Assembly: GCF_905163445.1 (NCBI RefSeq)
Contig: NC_053191.1
Span: 5,580,001-5,644,000, forward strand
Source: Pararge aegeria
Taxonomy: Eukaryota; Arthropoda; Insecta; Lepidoptera; Nymphalidae
DNA length: 64,000 bases
Reading direction: 5' to 3'
The position numbers and the translations under genes were made by a program. The notes under the pieces are model-generated. The model saw only the letters and a program-made list of their open reading frames with translations, was not told the origin of the DNA and did no database searches. Below are positions 44,641 through 58,200 of the stretch, one piece after another. Positions within the stretch are counted from its first letter, which is position 1, and each line of letters begins with the position of its first letter.

Positions 44641-45559
44641 GGTTTTGGCTATCTGACGTAGTTTGATCTGTACCTAAAGGGTCAGGGTAACATGGGTTTG
44701 ATACTTTATAACTTGAATTAATGTTTAAGTCAATTAATTACTGATGAACAAATAGTTTTTAATCAAATTGTATCTTCATCACTGTCCAATAATAAATCAA
44801 GATCCTTATAATATAGAATAGTAAGAGAATAGTTTTAAAAGTAAATTTAATAATATTTAAACTTTAGTATGTCCATAGTAATGTTCTGTTGTCTAAAATA
44901 TATCATTGACTTCATTGCGGGTCGTATTAACATTGCTACGTGAAATTGCTATTGAAAAATCATATCGCGTATCATAATTTCAACGCATTTTCAAAAGGAG
45001 GAGTTAAGTAATGCAGAAAACATAAACAATTATGATTGTTCACCGAATCCCATAGGAAAAAGGTTTCGTTTCTGCACGATGCTTCTCCATACCTCCATCA
45101 ATCTCCCTTGGAATATAAATAATAAGACGTTTTTCATTACATATGAGTTATCCTTAGATAAATAAAATATTTAACAATACTTTGTTACATCATCAGGCCT
45201 ATTTACTTCATGCTGCTACAATGTAGATTTATGACCATTCAAATATTGGTGGGTGCATAAATAAGTTGTAATTTACTTGGATTGGCGCGGGCGTTAGGTT
45301 GGAATTTAAATTAGATAATAGCTATCCGTTTCTACTTTGAACTTTGAACTACTAAAAGTCTATTTAAAACAGTAAATCTCTTTCAAGTTTTTTTGTTTTT
45401 TTTAATTATATTTAATCTATATAAAGACAGGCTGAACTTTCGTATCTTGTTAATATGGATTTAAGTAGGATAATCCTGTGAGAGATAAATAGCAATCGTG
45501 GACAACTGCAATTTTAGAATGTTTCTTTTATGTTTCAAATCTCAAATAAATTGGCGAGT

Positions 45560-45825
45560 ATACAGAATTCTTTTTCGGCGGAATCTTAAAGCAAGAAGCT
45601 TTAACCGGGGAATTATCTACTGCCGCCATGCTTATTTCTACGGCCAAGCAGCAAATCAATCGTGTGTTCCGCAGGGTGATTACGTATCTCGCGACAGGCG
45701 TAAATCTGGCAATCACTGCTGTCAAACGTCTCTTTTGTTTATTTATTGTATGGAAAAGTGACGTTTGACAGCTGGTTTACGCCTGTCGCATTGCTGTCGC
45801 GAGATACGTAATCACCTTGCCGGTC
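45560..45825. repeat. Palindromic dispersed repeat, partner of 4430-4570
   Basis: GGTGATTACGTATCTCGCGA then CAG at 45675 and CTGTCGCGAGATACGTAATC then ACC ending at 45816 form arms of about 23 bases; GTTTACGCCTGTCGCA and GACAGGCGTAAATC extend them imperfectly. The flank CCAAGCAGC...GTGTTCCGCA is shared with the other copy. Confidence 0.75.
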
Positions 45826-46023
45826 TGAAGGACGTTGTTGCCGGTGTAATTACAGGCACATGAGGTTTAACACCTACGCCTCGGGTTGATGGCGGTTGAT
45901 GGCGCCTCGGATTGAGGTACGATACTTTGACTTTGACTTTGACTTTGATGTAAACAGGACACTTTCTAACATTTTCTACTAGGATCTGTAAGTACCTTGC
46001 AATCCCTGCGGCATGTCGGCCTA

Positions 46024-46355
46024 TACAACGTGTAACCGAATTACGAAATAATGTTGAAGGATGCATAAGTATATTTCATAAGGAATCACCTTGTAAAAAT
46101 ATTAAATCAAAAGAAGCATAACTATTTATTTTTGTATTATTATGTGTTTACTTATGACAACCCTATTGAAGATTAAAGGCGCATAGTACCTACGCTACGC
46201 GATGTTAGGGCTGCATCAAATTTATTTCATTAAAAACTATGGCAGTTTTTTTCTCAAATCTATGAGGTTTTCGGTTTCAAAGATCAGTTTTAGAGACAGT
46301 ACATAATGTACCTCTAAAGCCTGCGAAATATTATTTCGGTTTTCATTTAAACGTT
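46024..46355 (+). mobile_element. MITE with CAACGTGTAA ends, copy 1
   Basis: Starts ACAACGTGTAACCGAATTAC and ends CGGTTTTCATTTAAACGTTG, which are rough inverted repeats. Shared interior: GACAACCCTATTGAAG, TACCTACGCTACGC and GAGACAGTACATAATGTACC. Other copies at 54057-54376 and 58631-58893. Confidence 0.75.
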
Positions 46356-46593
46356 GAATATAGGCGATGGGTTTGCAATTATCATCAGGTGGGCTTGGTT
46401 CTTAAATATAACTATAAATTCTATAGACGACGCCGTATAAAATATGTGGACCCAGCTTAAGGTTAACTACCGCTTTATGGCGACGAATAATTATACCTAC
46501 CCATTAAACTGATACTTGGCAAGTACTTAAGTAAGTTTAATTACCGTTGTACCTGCTGTGACAGTGTTGTGACTCTTTCTGAAGGCTCAGGCC

Positions 46594-46860
46594 TTGCCAT
46601 TCAATCATCAATTTAATAAAATACTTTTAAAATTATATTCAATCCATCCAAAATGGCAACCATACAAGTTTCCTCAGATATTTACTAGATGGTGCTATAA
46701 AATACACATTAATATTTTTCTTTTTTTAAGTAAAGTCCACCCAGATAAATTTAATAACAAAATTGTAGAGCCGTTTCTAGAGACCAAAAAAAAAAAATTA
46801 TCCATATCCAGATATTTTTATTATATCATTGCATGATTTGCTTGTTTTAATCAGTAATAT
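46594..46860. other. Unassigned AT-rich stretch
   Basis: An 80-codon open stretch (46594-46836, plus) is low-complexity and lacks any motif. No call. Confidence 0.3.
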
Positions 46861-47119
46861 AAAATAATAACAATGTCATAAAAAAAACATTAAATAGTTA
46901 ATACCGTATAAAGACCGAGCTGTGACCTTTGTATGTACCTAAGGCTAAGCAAGGTACATGAGCATTATTTTTACTATGGTTGTACTTACCTTTTAGCTAT
47001 TATATAAGCTTTTTGATATAGTAAATAAAATATTGTAGTTTGAGAGTTTTTTGTGACAGAGCCCGTCCAGGGAAATATTACCTATTTCCTTATTTATTTC
47101 TGCCGCTAAGCATCATTGT

Positions 47120-47640
47120 TGCAATGGTCTGTTACGGTGTGAAAGGCGTGGTTGCTGGTGTTATTACAGCCAAATGAGGCTTTACACCTTTTGTTTTTAT
47201 TGACGGGGAGGAAATCTTCTTAAAATATACCCGATTCTCTGCGGGAGAATTTGGGTTATGTGGGATTTCTACTCCACTAAAACCCCCACGTTAGCCAGCC
47301 TCAGTACATATTGGGAGGCTCCGGGATCTCCTAGGAACGCTCCGGTGCCTCCCTTGCACAACACTTGTAGCTCGTCCCGGGATGATTGATGATTCCCGAC
47401 TTCATGTAGGTACATCACTTTGAGGTAAGACAACACAGGTTGCTTTGCTTTAGTATTTAGCAAATGACTGTCTTCCAGGTTAAGAAGAGGTGATGACGTG
47501 ACTGCTAGTCCCCGTCAGATCATTCTCGACCCTGATGTCCCTTCGTCTGGGACTATTGAGGCATAACAATTAACACCTACGCCTTAGGTAAATGGACACG
47601 AGTCGCACTTTGTAGGATGTGTACCTCGCATGCCCTACGA
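47120..47640. repeat. LINE 3'-type dispersed repeat pieces
   Basis: AACACCTACGCCTTAGGTAA then TGGACACGAGTCGCACTTTG and CCTCGCATGCCCTACGAAG recur at 58345-58530 and inverted at 62610-62790; GGTGTTATTACAGCCAAATG (47159) recurs as GGTGTAATTACAGGCACATG at 45842. Direction and family were not resolved. Confidence 0.5.
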
Positions 47641-47939
47641 AGTGTTGCTTTGTTTATAAGCGATAGTTTTCCACTAACCTTCAAAAAAAAAAAAAGGATA
47701 ATAATGTATTTACTCAAGAATTTAGCGAAGAAAACGTTCCAAAGTTTTCGCATAATAAACATGACTGTCATCAGAGCATTCCCAACTTTCAGCCAATGCA
47801 ACAGATTGTAAACAAATCAAAGTAGCTTTCCCTAACCTAAACCAACATACTACAACACCAACAAACTACTCCGCCTGGATAGAAGTAAACTTAGGAAGGT
47901 GGTACTCATAACAGGGCATAGCTCCTTAAAGGGCTGTCA

Positions 47940-47988
47940 GTGACACCTATAATGGAAAGATGTCTGATCTTTCCATTATAGGTGTCAC
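47940..47988. repeat. Perfect 21-bp hairpin
   Basis: GTGACACCTATAATGGAAAGA and its exact complement flank a 7-base loop. The right arm is the start of the LINE coding remnant 47966-48166, so the left arm looks like an inverted copy of that coding sequence. Confidence 0.8.
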
Positions 47989-48166
47989 CGACATCCCTCT
48001 ATGTAGAGCATGTATGGAGGCAGATGAAACACCTACGCACGTGATGCTGGAGTGTGCGGGCGTGACAGAGCAACGCGAGATCTTTCGAGATCCCCAGCCA
48101 CTATCCCGGAAGTCCTCAGCAACCGGCATGCGAGGCTTCTGGAATGAGCTTGGATGGCTGGAGTAG
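47966..48166 (+). pseudogene. Non-LTR retrotransposon RNase H / C-terminal remnant
   Basis: Open frame with LSIIGVTDIPLCRACMEADE, ETPTHVMLECAGV and FWNELGWLE: the zinc-knuckle-like CxxC...H...C ending typical of R1/Jockey-type elements in Lepidoptera. Upstream, frame-broken words (VLITGHSSLKG) fit the RNase H end. About 65 codons, inactive. Confidence 0.8.
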
Positions 48167-48374
48167 CTACGTGCGGAAACTTCCCAGAGAGAAGAGAATG
48201 ACTGTCATCGACATTTTGTGAGCTCTAGGATGTTCTAGAACCCGCAGGCACGACTTGGTGCCACAGTCGCAAGAGTTGTTCAATTGTAACTAGTCGTACT
48301 TACAGAGTTCTGTAGCCTTAGTACAAGATTGGCTCGCTTTACTCGAAGAGTCGTTGTCAAGGATAGAAATTCCC

Positions 48375-48680
48375 GAACATCGGAGTACAATTTATCTCAT
48401 TGTCGTTGGATTTAAGCTCAAATTTGCCTACAGTTCTCTAGCACGGACTTTTGACAGTAGCCTGAGTACAAGATTTACTCTTTCGGAAGTGAGGAGTCGT
48501 TTTAGAGTATTACTTTGATTCGTCAAAGGAAAATGGACCTAACATTGATGTCTTTAGAGTCGCAAACCCCTTTTACAAACGGAAAAAAAATCGAAAGAAC
48601 TGGATTTGCGACTCTAAAACAAGTGGTATTGGATACAGAGTTTAATATGCGAAAACGACTCCTCGATTGCGAGCGAGCAA
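48375..48680. repeat. Dispersed repeat with inverted ends, partner of 5575-5765
   Basis: Shares CATCGGAGTA, TCAAATTTGCCTACA, GGATTTGCGACTCTAAAAC and AAAACGACTCCTCGATTG with the copy at 5575. GAGGAGTCGTTTTAGAGTA (48489) is inverted relative to the ACGACTCCTC end at 48655. Confidence 0.65.
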
Positions 48681-48981
48681 AATATGTTATAGGTACTAAG
48701 ACAACTTAAGTACAATTCGTATACAGTGTAGCGACCTATAAGTTCATGCAATATTTTAACATAAATAAAACGGGCACTCAATTACCGATATTATTTCTAC
48801 CGACCGACTAAAATCGAATTTCGACTTGTAACTTCGACTTTAACCATCAAATTTCGTCAAAACGTTTTTTTTTTTTGCACTTCAAATGTAATTAAGAGAT
48901 AACGAAAGAAACTTCTTAGCATGGAGCAGTAAATTAATTACCTACCACAAATCAGTGCATTCGTTTAGTAACCTGTAATCA

Positions 48982-49380
48982 TCATATCAACCAATTGACG
49001 TCAACGACGACATAGGTCTTTAGTAGGGAATTCCACATAGGCACCACAGTCATGTTTCGCTTCGGTCCAGCGGCTCCCGCGACTCGTTTGATGTCGTCTG
49101 TCATGTCTGCCCACCGTGTCGGGAGTCTACGAACGCTGTTGCCATTCAAGCAGCTTGGGACCCAACGTACATCGGTTATTCGAGCTATGTGCCCCGCCCG
49201 TTGCCACTTCAGCTTCGCGACTCTTTGAGCTTTGTCGGTAACTGGTTCTTCTACGGATCTCCTCATTCCTGATTTGATCACTATGAGACTTCTTATGAGA
49301 TACATAGCCAGCGACCACTTTTCGGAACCATAAAGCGACTGTTTGAAGTTATTTATGCCACTGTTATACAACACATGCAT
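48982..49380 (-). pseudogene. Non-LTR retrotransposon RT C-terminal remnant
   Basis: Minus-strand frame with YGSEKWSLAMYLIRSLIV, AQRVAKLKWQRAGHIARITD and LPTRWADMTDDIKRVAG; the missing RNEEIRRRT and GPKLLEW words appear in the next frame, so at least two frameshifts exist. This is the post-catalytic end of an RTE-type LINE. It ends with NSLLKTYV near the 3' terminus. Confidence 0.85.
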
Positions 49381-49529
49381 AAATAACTATAAATACATTG
49401 ACATTATACATTGAGTTATAAAAATAAGAATGTGAGGTTACCGCGTTCAAAAGCCAAACTCCATACGCATAATAATATATGTATAGAAGTATTCATAGAT
49501 CATATCATGATATATTATGTTTATGTATA

Positions 49530-49813
49530 GTTAGATAGATAGATAGATAAATTCTTTATTGCACACAATTTATAATATAAATTGAAAACATAAATACAAG
49601 AAGAATAACAATGCGCAAAGGCGGTCTTATCGCTTTAAGCGATCTCCTCCAGACAACCCTTAATGAAAGAAGAACAGGAGTATGGAAACGGGATAGTGCA
49701 ATTTTAAAAATATATAACATAAACTACATCTACTATATATAACAATAATACATAAACAGCTAATACAAATACAAATAATACAGAAATAAATACATACACA
49801 TATAAACATATAT

Positions 49814-49862
<49 letters not shown>

Positions 49863-50239
49863 TAAATATACACAAATACATACAGAGCAAATATATTAGT
49901 TTATGACTCCGTAGATAAATAATATTCTTTTAAACGACTTTTGAAGATGCTTAATGATTTAGACTGTCTTATGTCTCTTGGCAATCCATTCCAGAGTATA
50001 ACCACCTTGACTGTAAAAGAATTTCCATACGCATGCGAGTGACTGGCAGGAACATGCAACCTGTTGTCATCCTTAGCCCTCAAATAGCACTGAACATTGC
50101 TACCAAGAAAGTTGAATCGCTCTTTTAAATATGGTGGCGTCTGAGGATAAAATAAAATAGAATATAAAAGACAAAGAGCGTGCAAGTTCCTACGTGATCG
50201 AATTGGTAGCCAGTTTAACCGAGAACGATACTCGGACAC
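49530..50239 (-). pseudogene. CR1-like LINE, 3' end with coding remnant and (GATA)n tail
   Basis: Coding remnant 49901-50239 (112 codons, open): RLNWLPIRSRRNLHALCLLY, YLKERFNFLG, VVILWNGLPRDIRQS and LSIFKSRLKEYYLS. Then a 3' UTR with AGGCGGTCTTATCGCTTTAA then GCGATCTCCTCCAGACAACC, TTCTTTATTGCACACAA, and a GATA-repeat end at 49531-49552. It is the best coding copy of the family whose tails occur at 9655, 22786, 42006 and 62955. Confidence 0.85.
49818..49858. repeat. (TA)n microsatellite
   Basis: About twenty TA units inside the CR1-like 3' UTR. Confidence 0.9.
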
Positions 50240-51704
50240 ATGATCAAACTTACGTATAGTTATTGTTATTACCCACGTAAGTTTATCGACGACGGCGTGC
50301 GCAAGATAGTATCATTGGACACCACATCTTTGGTACCTATCTACTTAGGAGTATATTTTTACCTACAGTATATTCATATATTAATGGTAAATAAGTTAAA
50401 AGTTTAAGAATAATGGTTTAAAAAAAAAAAATAGTTGGAAAATCCAAAAGTGCACGCCTCATAATCTCAATCATAACAATAATTCAGATTATTTGTAAAT
50501 AATAATCAAACTACATCTAATTAGGTATACCGTGAAAAGTAATTCCTCAAAATACTGAAGCCTATAAAAAACCACCACACGTGACCGAGTGACCACAAGA
50601 TACGGGATCCGCACATACAGAAACACGGACGTCCAAGACATAACTTTTTTAAACAATTTTTTAATTAGTCTAAATAATAAAAAAAGATTTAAAAATATCA
50701 TGAGTGTTAATAATATTTTCTCAACATTTGTCTATTTATATTTACTTATAAAAGCAATAAAGAATAAAAAAAGTGACATTTTAAGTAGGAGAATTAATCT
50801 ATGTGCGTAAACTTACAGCCCATCAATACACGCCTCATAAGCGAAGCGTTGATTAATTTTCACTATGACAAAATAACTAATACATCTTTAGTTTATAAAT
50901 GCAGAAACACTTCACGCCCATAGTTTTCGAGTAGGTATCATGAAGGTCACTTAAAAATTGGGAATTGCGTTTATACCTTATTAGATAATGATGGTAATTG
51001 GGTTGGGCACCCTGTTTGTACAATAAATCTAAAAACTAAGTACTAGCAGTCCTTACTTATTCTGTTCATAATGTTCTTCTTATATTGCTCTTTTAGCTTT
51101 TAGTGATTATAATGTTACCCGAAGTATAGAAGAATAAATTGAGAACTGTCAATTTAGATAAGGTACTTCAGATAATAATATATTACAGAATTGTCCACAA
51201 TGAATTTAAATTTGGGTGAGAAACATTATGTTAATGACTAATATAACATGAGGTATCTTTGCAACGTCTAAGTCTTATACAATACTGAAGTGTATCTATC
51301 AAAAATGCACCGATATTTACCTATATCCACCGTCACAAATTTTATGAACATTGGCTGTGAAACAAATCATTTCAATCATTATTTCTTGAAAACTATTTAA
51401 TAATTAAATAAGAATTGTTGGGGTCTCCACATTACATAACTAGATGGCGCTACAAAAATCCTGCATCGCGCTAGCGAAGTGTTCACTAAGAATGAATATA
51501 TACAACTTCCAAAAAAGAATGTTCGGACCTCGGTCCCCGAGCACGATCACCCGCCCCCGCAGAGGAAGATCTTCCTATTGTTACGGTCGAGCGTATCACC
51601 ATAGCCCCCGTACAAGAATTATTAGCACATTTCTTAAAATGCTTATCAATTTAAGAAAATATCTGGCACATATGAAGCTACAGTTATCAAAAGATCAATC
51701 TTTT
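50240..51704. other. Intergenic DNA upstream of the lipid-binding protein gene
   Basis: AT-rich, no gene recognised. The open stretch 51444-51863 (plus, 139 codons) is a chance frame: its last third is the SINE that starts at 51705. Confidence 0.4.
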
Positions 51705-51953
51705 GATGGCCGATTGGCGCAGTGGGCAGCGACCCTGCTTTCTGAGTCCAAGGCCGTGCGTTCGATTCCAACAACTGGAAAATGTTTATGTGATGAACAT
51801 AAATGTTTCTCAGTGTGTGGGTGTTATCTGTATATTATAAGTATTTATGTATATTATTCGTAAAAATATTCGTCAGTCATCTTAGTGCCCATAACACAAG
51901 CTACGCTTACTTTGGGGCTAGATGGCGATGTGTGTATACTTATTTATTTATTT
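51705..51953 (+). mobile_element. SINE family 1, full length
   Basis: GGCCGATTGGCGCAGTGGGC head, TGCGTTCGATTCCAACAACT B-box region (slightly damaged), TAGATGGCGATGTGTGTATA tail with TTTA units. About 280 bases upstream of the lipid-binding protein start codon. Confidence 0.88.
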
Positions 51954-52161
51954 TAATCATTTACCCTCTTTAGAAATTAGTGTAATAATTGTAGAACAAT
52001 AAGCTAAACCTACATTTCTTATTAATATAATTTGCATAATTGAACTTCTGTGCTGTAAGACGCGACCTGTTATCGAGCTAAGATTCTAATTGCAAATTCT
52101 GCCTGCATTGATTTATTAAATTAGTATTTCCTTATTTTGTAAAGCCGTAGGATTGGTGTTG

Positions 52162-52179
52162 TTTATATTATAAGCTATA
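52162..52179 (+). promoter_or_regulatory. Possible TATA-type core promoter
   Basis: TTATATTATAAGCTATAT lies 57-74 bases upstream of the start codon of the lipid-binding protein gene, a plausible distance for a short 5' UTR. Such words are common in AT-rich DNA. Confidence 0.25.
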
Positions 52180-52235
52180 TCGTGCTCGGTCGCCTAGTAT
52201 TACTGACGTGTGCAGTGTACTCCTTAATAGGTGCG

Positions 52236-55200
52236 ATGGAAAAATATCTCGGAAAGAAGTATAAGTTGAAAACATCAGACAACTTTGAGGAATATCTAAA
52301 ATTTATAGGTGAGCTTTATTTTTTATTAATATTGTGCACTACGCTGTTATTTATATCAGACTTCAAAATATAGGAAAAAAACCATTAAATTTATGTCTAC
52401 TTGAGTATTTTGAAGTTGGGTGGGCATGAGAAATATGCCTAATGAGAAAGTATTTATTGAACTAAGTTTTCAGTACGTAAACAATTTGGAAGTATGTTTC
52501 CAAAATCATCTAAGTAGAAATGATTACCCAAGCAAAATTAATTATTCCGACGTTATGTCACGTTTATTAACAGGGTTTATATTGTTAAATTTGTTTAAAT
52601 TAAATCAACGACAAACTTTTCAAAAGTGTTTATGATATACCTATTTGAAAAAAGAAGTCTTGAATTTATTATGTTTACTTTACCTAGTTGCATTACATTA
52701 CATTGTATCAGTAAGTGCTTATCGAAGTTGGATCAATATCTTTTCAAATTCGTATATTATTACTATCTACTTTTTATCTATAGTGATATGTTCTATTACT
52801 AATAATTATGTGTCTATACTCGCGAGACGTTCACACAAACAAATAAACAGATAACCAGTGCATTTTTAATAATGGCATCTTTAACCTGTTTAACCAACCT
52901 GCCCAAACCTGTTACGTGTATAAACTTGCTCTAGGATTTTTTTTTTTAGTTTTCTAGGTTTTCTATTAGAATATATATATATATCATTAGCTGACCTCAG
53001 CACCATCTGTCGGGCTGATTTGTCGTATTGATTGAATTGATTGATCTAAATCATCCAGGGTGCCACCCAAACGCATACCGAAAAATTCATTCAAATCGGT
53101 CCAGCCGTTTAGGAGGAGTTCAGTGACATACACACGCACACAAGAATTATATATATAAAGATATATATAATGATTATGCGTAATTTTATAATAATACGTT
53201 TTTTGATAATAGACAATAATATACAACGCGATTTGGTTATAAACTAAGCCGATAGGTTGTTATGGTATCCATCATACATGCTAATATTATAATTGTGCGA
53301 GTGTCTGTTTGTTTGTTACCTACCTATGTTCAGTACAACTGTTGAACCGTTCTTGTAGAAATTTGGCACACATGTAGCTTGCTTCCTGGAGTTGGACATG
53401 GGATAATATTTATCCCGGAAAAGCTGCTTGTAAAAGATAACCGTTAATTAAAGTCCGTTTTGCACAAATCAGTAAAATTTTCACAATGGAAAAAAATGTC
53501 AAATTGACCTTTAACAAAATTTTAATTACGTTTTTTTAGTTATTTTTTACAATTTTGGGATAATATGAAAAAGTACTAAACTTTTTTATTACTAATCTAA
53601 ACCGGGTGCTTCACTTCTGTAAGTATGTCAAAACACTTTAGTAAAAATATAAAATTTAATTCATTATGAATACGAAAATTCGTAGAATGCATCAAAAATT
53701 TGCATACTGAAATCGAAACCGGTCATGCCACGATCTTTATATATTAAAACTGGTTTAAGAGTCATACTACTGACTTTTATATTAATAACGTTTCCTGGCC
53801 TTATAATTTCATATTTTAAACATAATTGGTAAGATTTATTTTACTGACTTGCAGTGTTTTGATGTTTTAAAACTACTCTACGATTGTCAGCGTGTATACC
53901 TTTTACTAAGGCTTTCAAAGGTCTTTCGTCACCGCCTAAAAACAGAGAAACACTTCGTAGGGTATGCAAAGAACACGACCTACAAATTGGCACCCTGGGT
54001 ACTTACCTAACATACTAGTATATATGAAGTCTGTCATCGTTTTTTTACCCGATTATACAACGTGTAGCCGAATCACGAAATAATGTTGAAGTATACTTCA
54101 AAAGGAATCACCCTGTAAAAATATTGAATCAAAAGAAGCATATTTTTTTTCCATACAAAAGAATTCATAACATTCTAAGTGTTGAACAAGTTGTTGACAG
54201 CCCTATTGAAGATAAAAGACCGACACGCTCATAGTAACTACGCTACGCAACGCAAACCTAAAAAACTCAAAATCTATAAGGTTGTCGGTTTCACAGATAA
54301 GTCTCAGAGACTGTACATAATGTACCTCTAAACCCTGTGAGGTATTATTTCGGTTTTCACGTTATATATTAAACGTCTAAATTATGATGCTAGGTTCTAA
54401 TATTAAACGCAAATATTTACACGCCAAAAATAGGCAAATAGGTGCTAAACAGCAATACGAGAATAAACTAAAGATATGGGTGATATAATCACGACATCTT
54501 ACGATAAAGAAATTGAAGGAACCAACAACCGTTCGGATGCACTAAGAATTCCGTAACGACGGTAGTAACGAATTTTAAGACATGTCTTAGTATTCTGAGT
54601 AGACCATCTCGTAGTGCAAGTCTAAGGTAAAGATCTAATGGAAATATTATCTAGATTACTCACAACATAAACAGGTGTTCTTACGTAAATTAAATGCATA
54701 GCGTAATTCAATATAGGCTATTGGCCTTGTTCACATGAACGCGCCTGATTTCCACATAAAGGTATGTATCGGTCGCGTCACGTAAAAAGAACGCTGATGG
54801 CCTGCGCACACGCCATGTGCCTTTTATACATTGCTGATGCATTATTGCAGCATCAAGTAATAAAAGCCACTTTGTAAGAGATGATACGATCTAAGATGGT
54901 ATCGGGATACCCTGTTAGGAGTAGGTATGGCAGTCATAGTAAACCCATATCCCTAATCGGTTTCTCTACGGTATAATATTGGAACGCTATAATGCTTGGC
55001 GGCAAGTTTATGTAAACTAGCCCCGGCCGAAGGCTCCCACGTGGTAAACAAAGGCCAAGAGTAATGTCATAACGTCAGGTAATGTGTACGGTGTAATTAA
55101 TAAATAATTTACTTAAAGATAAAATCATAATTGATAAATTAGTTAAGTATGTGTTGTGGTTAGCGTGGTGAATAAAAACAGTTGGAATTGCGAAAAACAT

Positions 55201-58200
55201 TCATTAACACATAGCCATAAGGTGGAATTTAGCTTGACTGTACTATGTTTAGGTACAGTAGAACATTTCCTCATCATAAGGTGTGCAACCTCTGTATCAG
55301 TATGTAGTTACCTAATCTATTTTTGTGTGACTGTTCCAACGTTGCAACAATTTCAAATACGTATTTTTTAAATTGGTATACGTACCAATTTCAATGAAAC
55401 TTTCAGGGAATCTCCGGATTGACCTGGTGAGTAATCCTGTAAAGTTTGGTGACGATAGGAGCACTCCTATTTTTGAACTGTCAAAGTGTCAAATACAGCT
55501 TTTATTTACTTTGATGATATTCTATTGTTGGGTGTACATGGGTGTAGATAATGATCTTCGCCCGCTCGATAAGAGAATAGAAGATAATGAATACGGAGAG
55601 AAATGAATGATTGAATATATTATGAGACTTAAATTAAAAATTTAATGATGTAAGTTTACTGTTTAATATAAAATAATAAAGCAAAATCTAGCCCGGCGAA
55701 GCGGGCTGGGTACGCTAGTAATAAAAAAAAAAATCCTGTGCCATTTTTTCACACACGGCGGAAGTGTAACCTCTGAAAAGTAGCCTACGAGAGACTGGGG
55801 TGGATGTAGAGTATCAGAACTATTAGGATAAATTTAAGGTTTATTATTTAGTTACCATGGTGACTAGAATAGGTAAAAAAATGTATAATGTTTTCTATCT
55901 CACTCTGTCCTATACATTTATGTGTGTGTTTCTTTATCTAGATATTATTCGGTTTCCTTGGTGGCTTAAATAGGAAAAAATAAGACAAAATAGTATGTAT
56001 ATTTCTGTCTCATTCTTTGCCGGCTTCATCTTACACATTTTTGTATTTGTGTCTCTTACCTGTCGTTTTTTCCGTTGCATCCAGATTGAAATCACAACGA
56101 TTCTAAAGAAGTTTCACTTCAAAAAGCCTTTTATTTCTTGTAACTTACATTTACATACCTAAGCTAGTTTAATATTAGTATTTTAGTTTTATGTGTACTT
56201 AAATTAATTGTTAGAAATGTTAGCCTATTACAAGAACCCCAGATTTGGTAAAGGCCTCCTCCAACGATGTCCATTTTGCTATGTCCTTTGCTAAGTGAGC
56301 CCAGTTTGGGTCGGCTATATTTTTAATATACTATTAATTAACACTATAACGGAATATAAGAAAAAAGAGTTTCTCTTGTAGATCGTAAAATAATAAACAA
56401 TTAATGAGTTTACATTGACCTAATAGGAATCACGTTATTGAGTAAGAAGGCCAGTCTGTAACGAACTGTAGGTTTAAAATGTGATATTTACATTTTTATT
56501 TACACAGTAGATATATTTTCTTAAAGCGTAATAATATGTAATTAAATAAATTGCTGAAATAAACAAAAATGATTACCATAAATAATCTCTAGTTTTTGTA
56601 ATGGTAGGGATCCAATACGTATAGTTAAGCTTTCAAGGTCTTTGTAGACATTTCCTCTATAACAATGTATCTACTTAATTGGCTTGATGATTTCTAGTGG
56701 CATTAAAATAAATGTAGAGCAACTATGAGAGTAAATACCTACTTAAAAAAAATCGAGGGCAATAGACTAAAAAATAAAAGTTTAATATTTGAAACGATAT
56801 CAAATTACAATTCGAATTTGTTTGTATGTATAGATAACAATAAATAAATATATTACAGACAATACAACTACTACTTAGCGAAAAGGCCGCCTTTTGTATC
56901 CTGCTTCATTCTTCATGTGTTTGTTCTTTTTTTTCGTTTTTCTGAGTGGTGTACAAATAAATAGTATAAATAAATAAATACATAGGTACATCGCCATCTA
57001 GCCCTAAAATAAACGTAGTCTGTTTTATTGGTACCTACTAAATATTTTTTTTATAAATAATATAATGGGGAGTTAATTGTCTCCTTACCATGCTAGCCGT
57101 GCTGGGGGGGTTTTTATTGTTTTTTTTTTGCTTAATTTGTCTATTGTTAATTTCAGAGGTGGGTTTGCTATCGCGGAAATTGGTGATGGCGTTATCCCCC
57201 GAAAGTATCCTGACGAAGAACCAAGATGGGTCGTACTCCTTAACCATGACAACTCCGATACGAAAAGTAGTCATCACCTTCAAACTAGACGAAGAGTTCA
57301 ATGAAAACCGACCAGATGGAATTAAGGTGCGAGGAATACAAAACTGTTGATCCAAAAAAATAATATGAAATACCTACCTTAGAATTACCAACGCAGCAAC
57401 GTTCGCGTTTTTCTGTTTTTTCTTAAATGTTGCGGGAAATGTTAATTTTTCCTGGATAAAAAGCAGCAATCCAGGGTATTATCCGTCTCCATTTCAAATT
57501 CCAATCAATTTGGTTTAGTTGTCTTAGCGTGGAAGAATAACAAACATCCATCCTTCCATCCAACCTTACAAACTTTCACTTCACTTTTTGCATTTATAAT
57601 ATTAGTAGGATGTTTTGTTTATTATAAAAGGTGAATGTTGTTCTGTTCTTTTGAAAACATTCCTTATCGACAAGGGCCGGAAAAGTTTCTTAATTTCCGA
57701 TTCCGGCTGGTGGCAACTTTATTACCTTTTTGACGGTTTCTACCAACATTCGCATTTATAATACTATTAAGTTTGATAGAATTTATTTATAGCAAACATC
57801 TATCCGCGACATCTATTCTCGAATAGAATTAGTAGTTTTTTAAAATAGCACATCCCTACTAATATTATAAATGTGAATGTAAGTTAATTTGTTACGCTTT
57901 CACGCAAAAACTACTTAACCGATCCTCATGAAACTTTGTACACATATTCTTGGAAGTGTTAGAGGTAATATAGGATACTATTTATCCCGACATTAAGCTC
58001 GGTTCCTTTGGGAGAGGGGATTTTACACCATAACTCCGACAAATTATAACCGATTTAAATAATTATTTTTGTACTATAGAGGTTATAATATGTATTTAAT
58101 TTTGCCCAAGTTTTGTGTAGATCTGATGAATGTGGTTGGAGATAGAGGCTTAGCGATACTGAAAACTTTAATTTTTTTAGAACTACAAATAAATTGAATG

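Noticed and set aside
45498..45761. 87-codon open stretch and its overlapping minus-strand frame
   Set aside because: Both lie across a palindromic repeat shared with 4430-4570; open frames on both strands come from the palindrome.
51444..51863. 139-codon plus-strand open stretch upstream of the lipid-binding gene
   Set aside because: The second half is a SINE; the first half has no motif or splice support.
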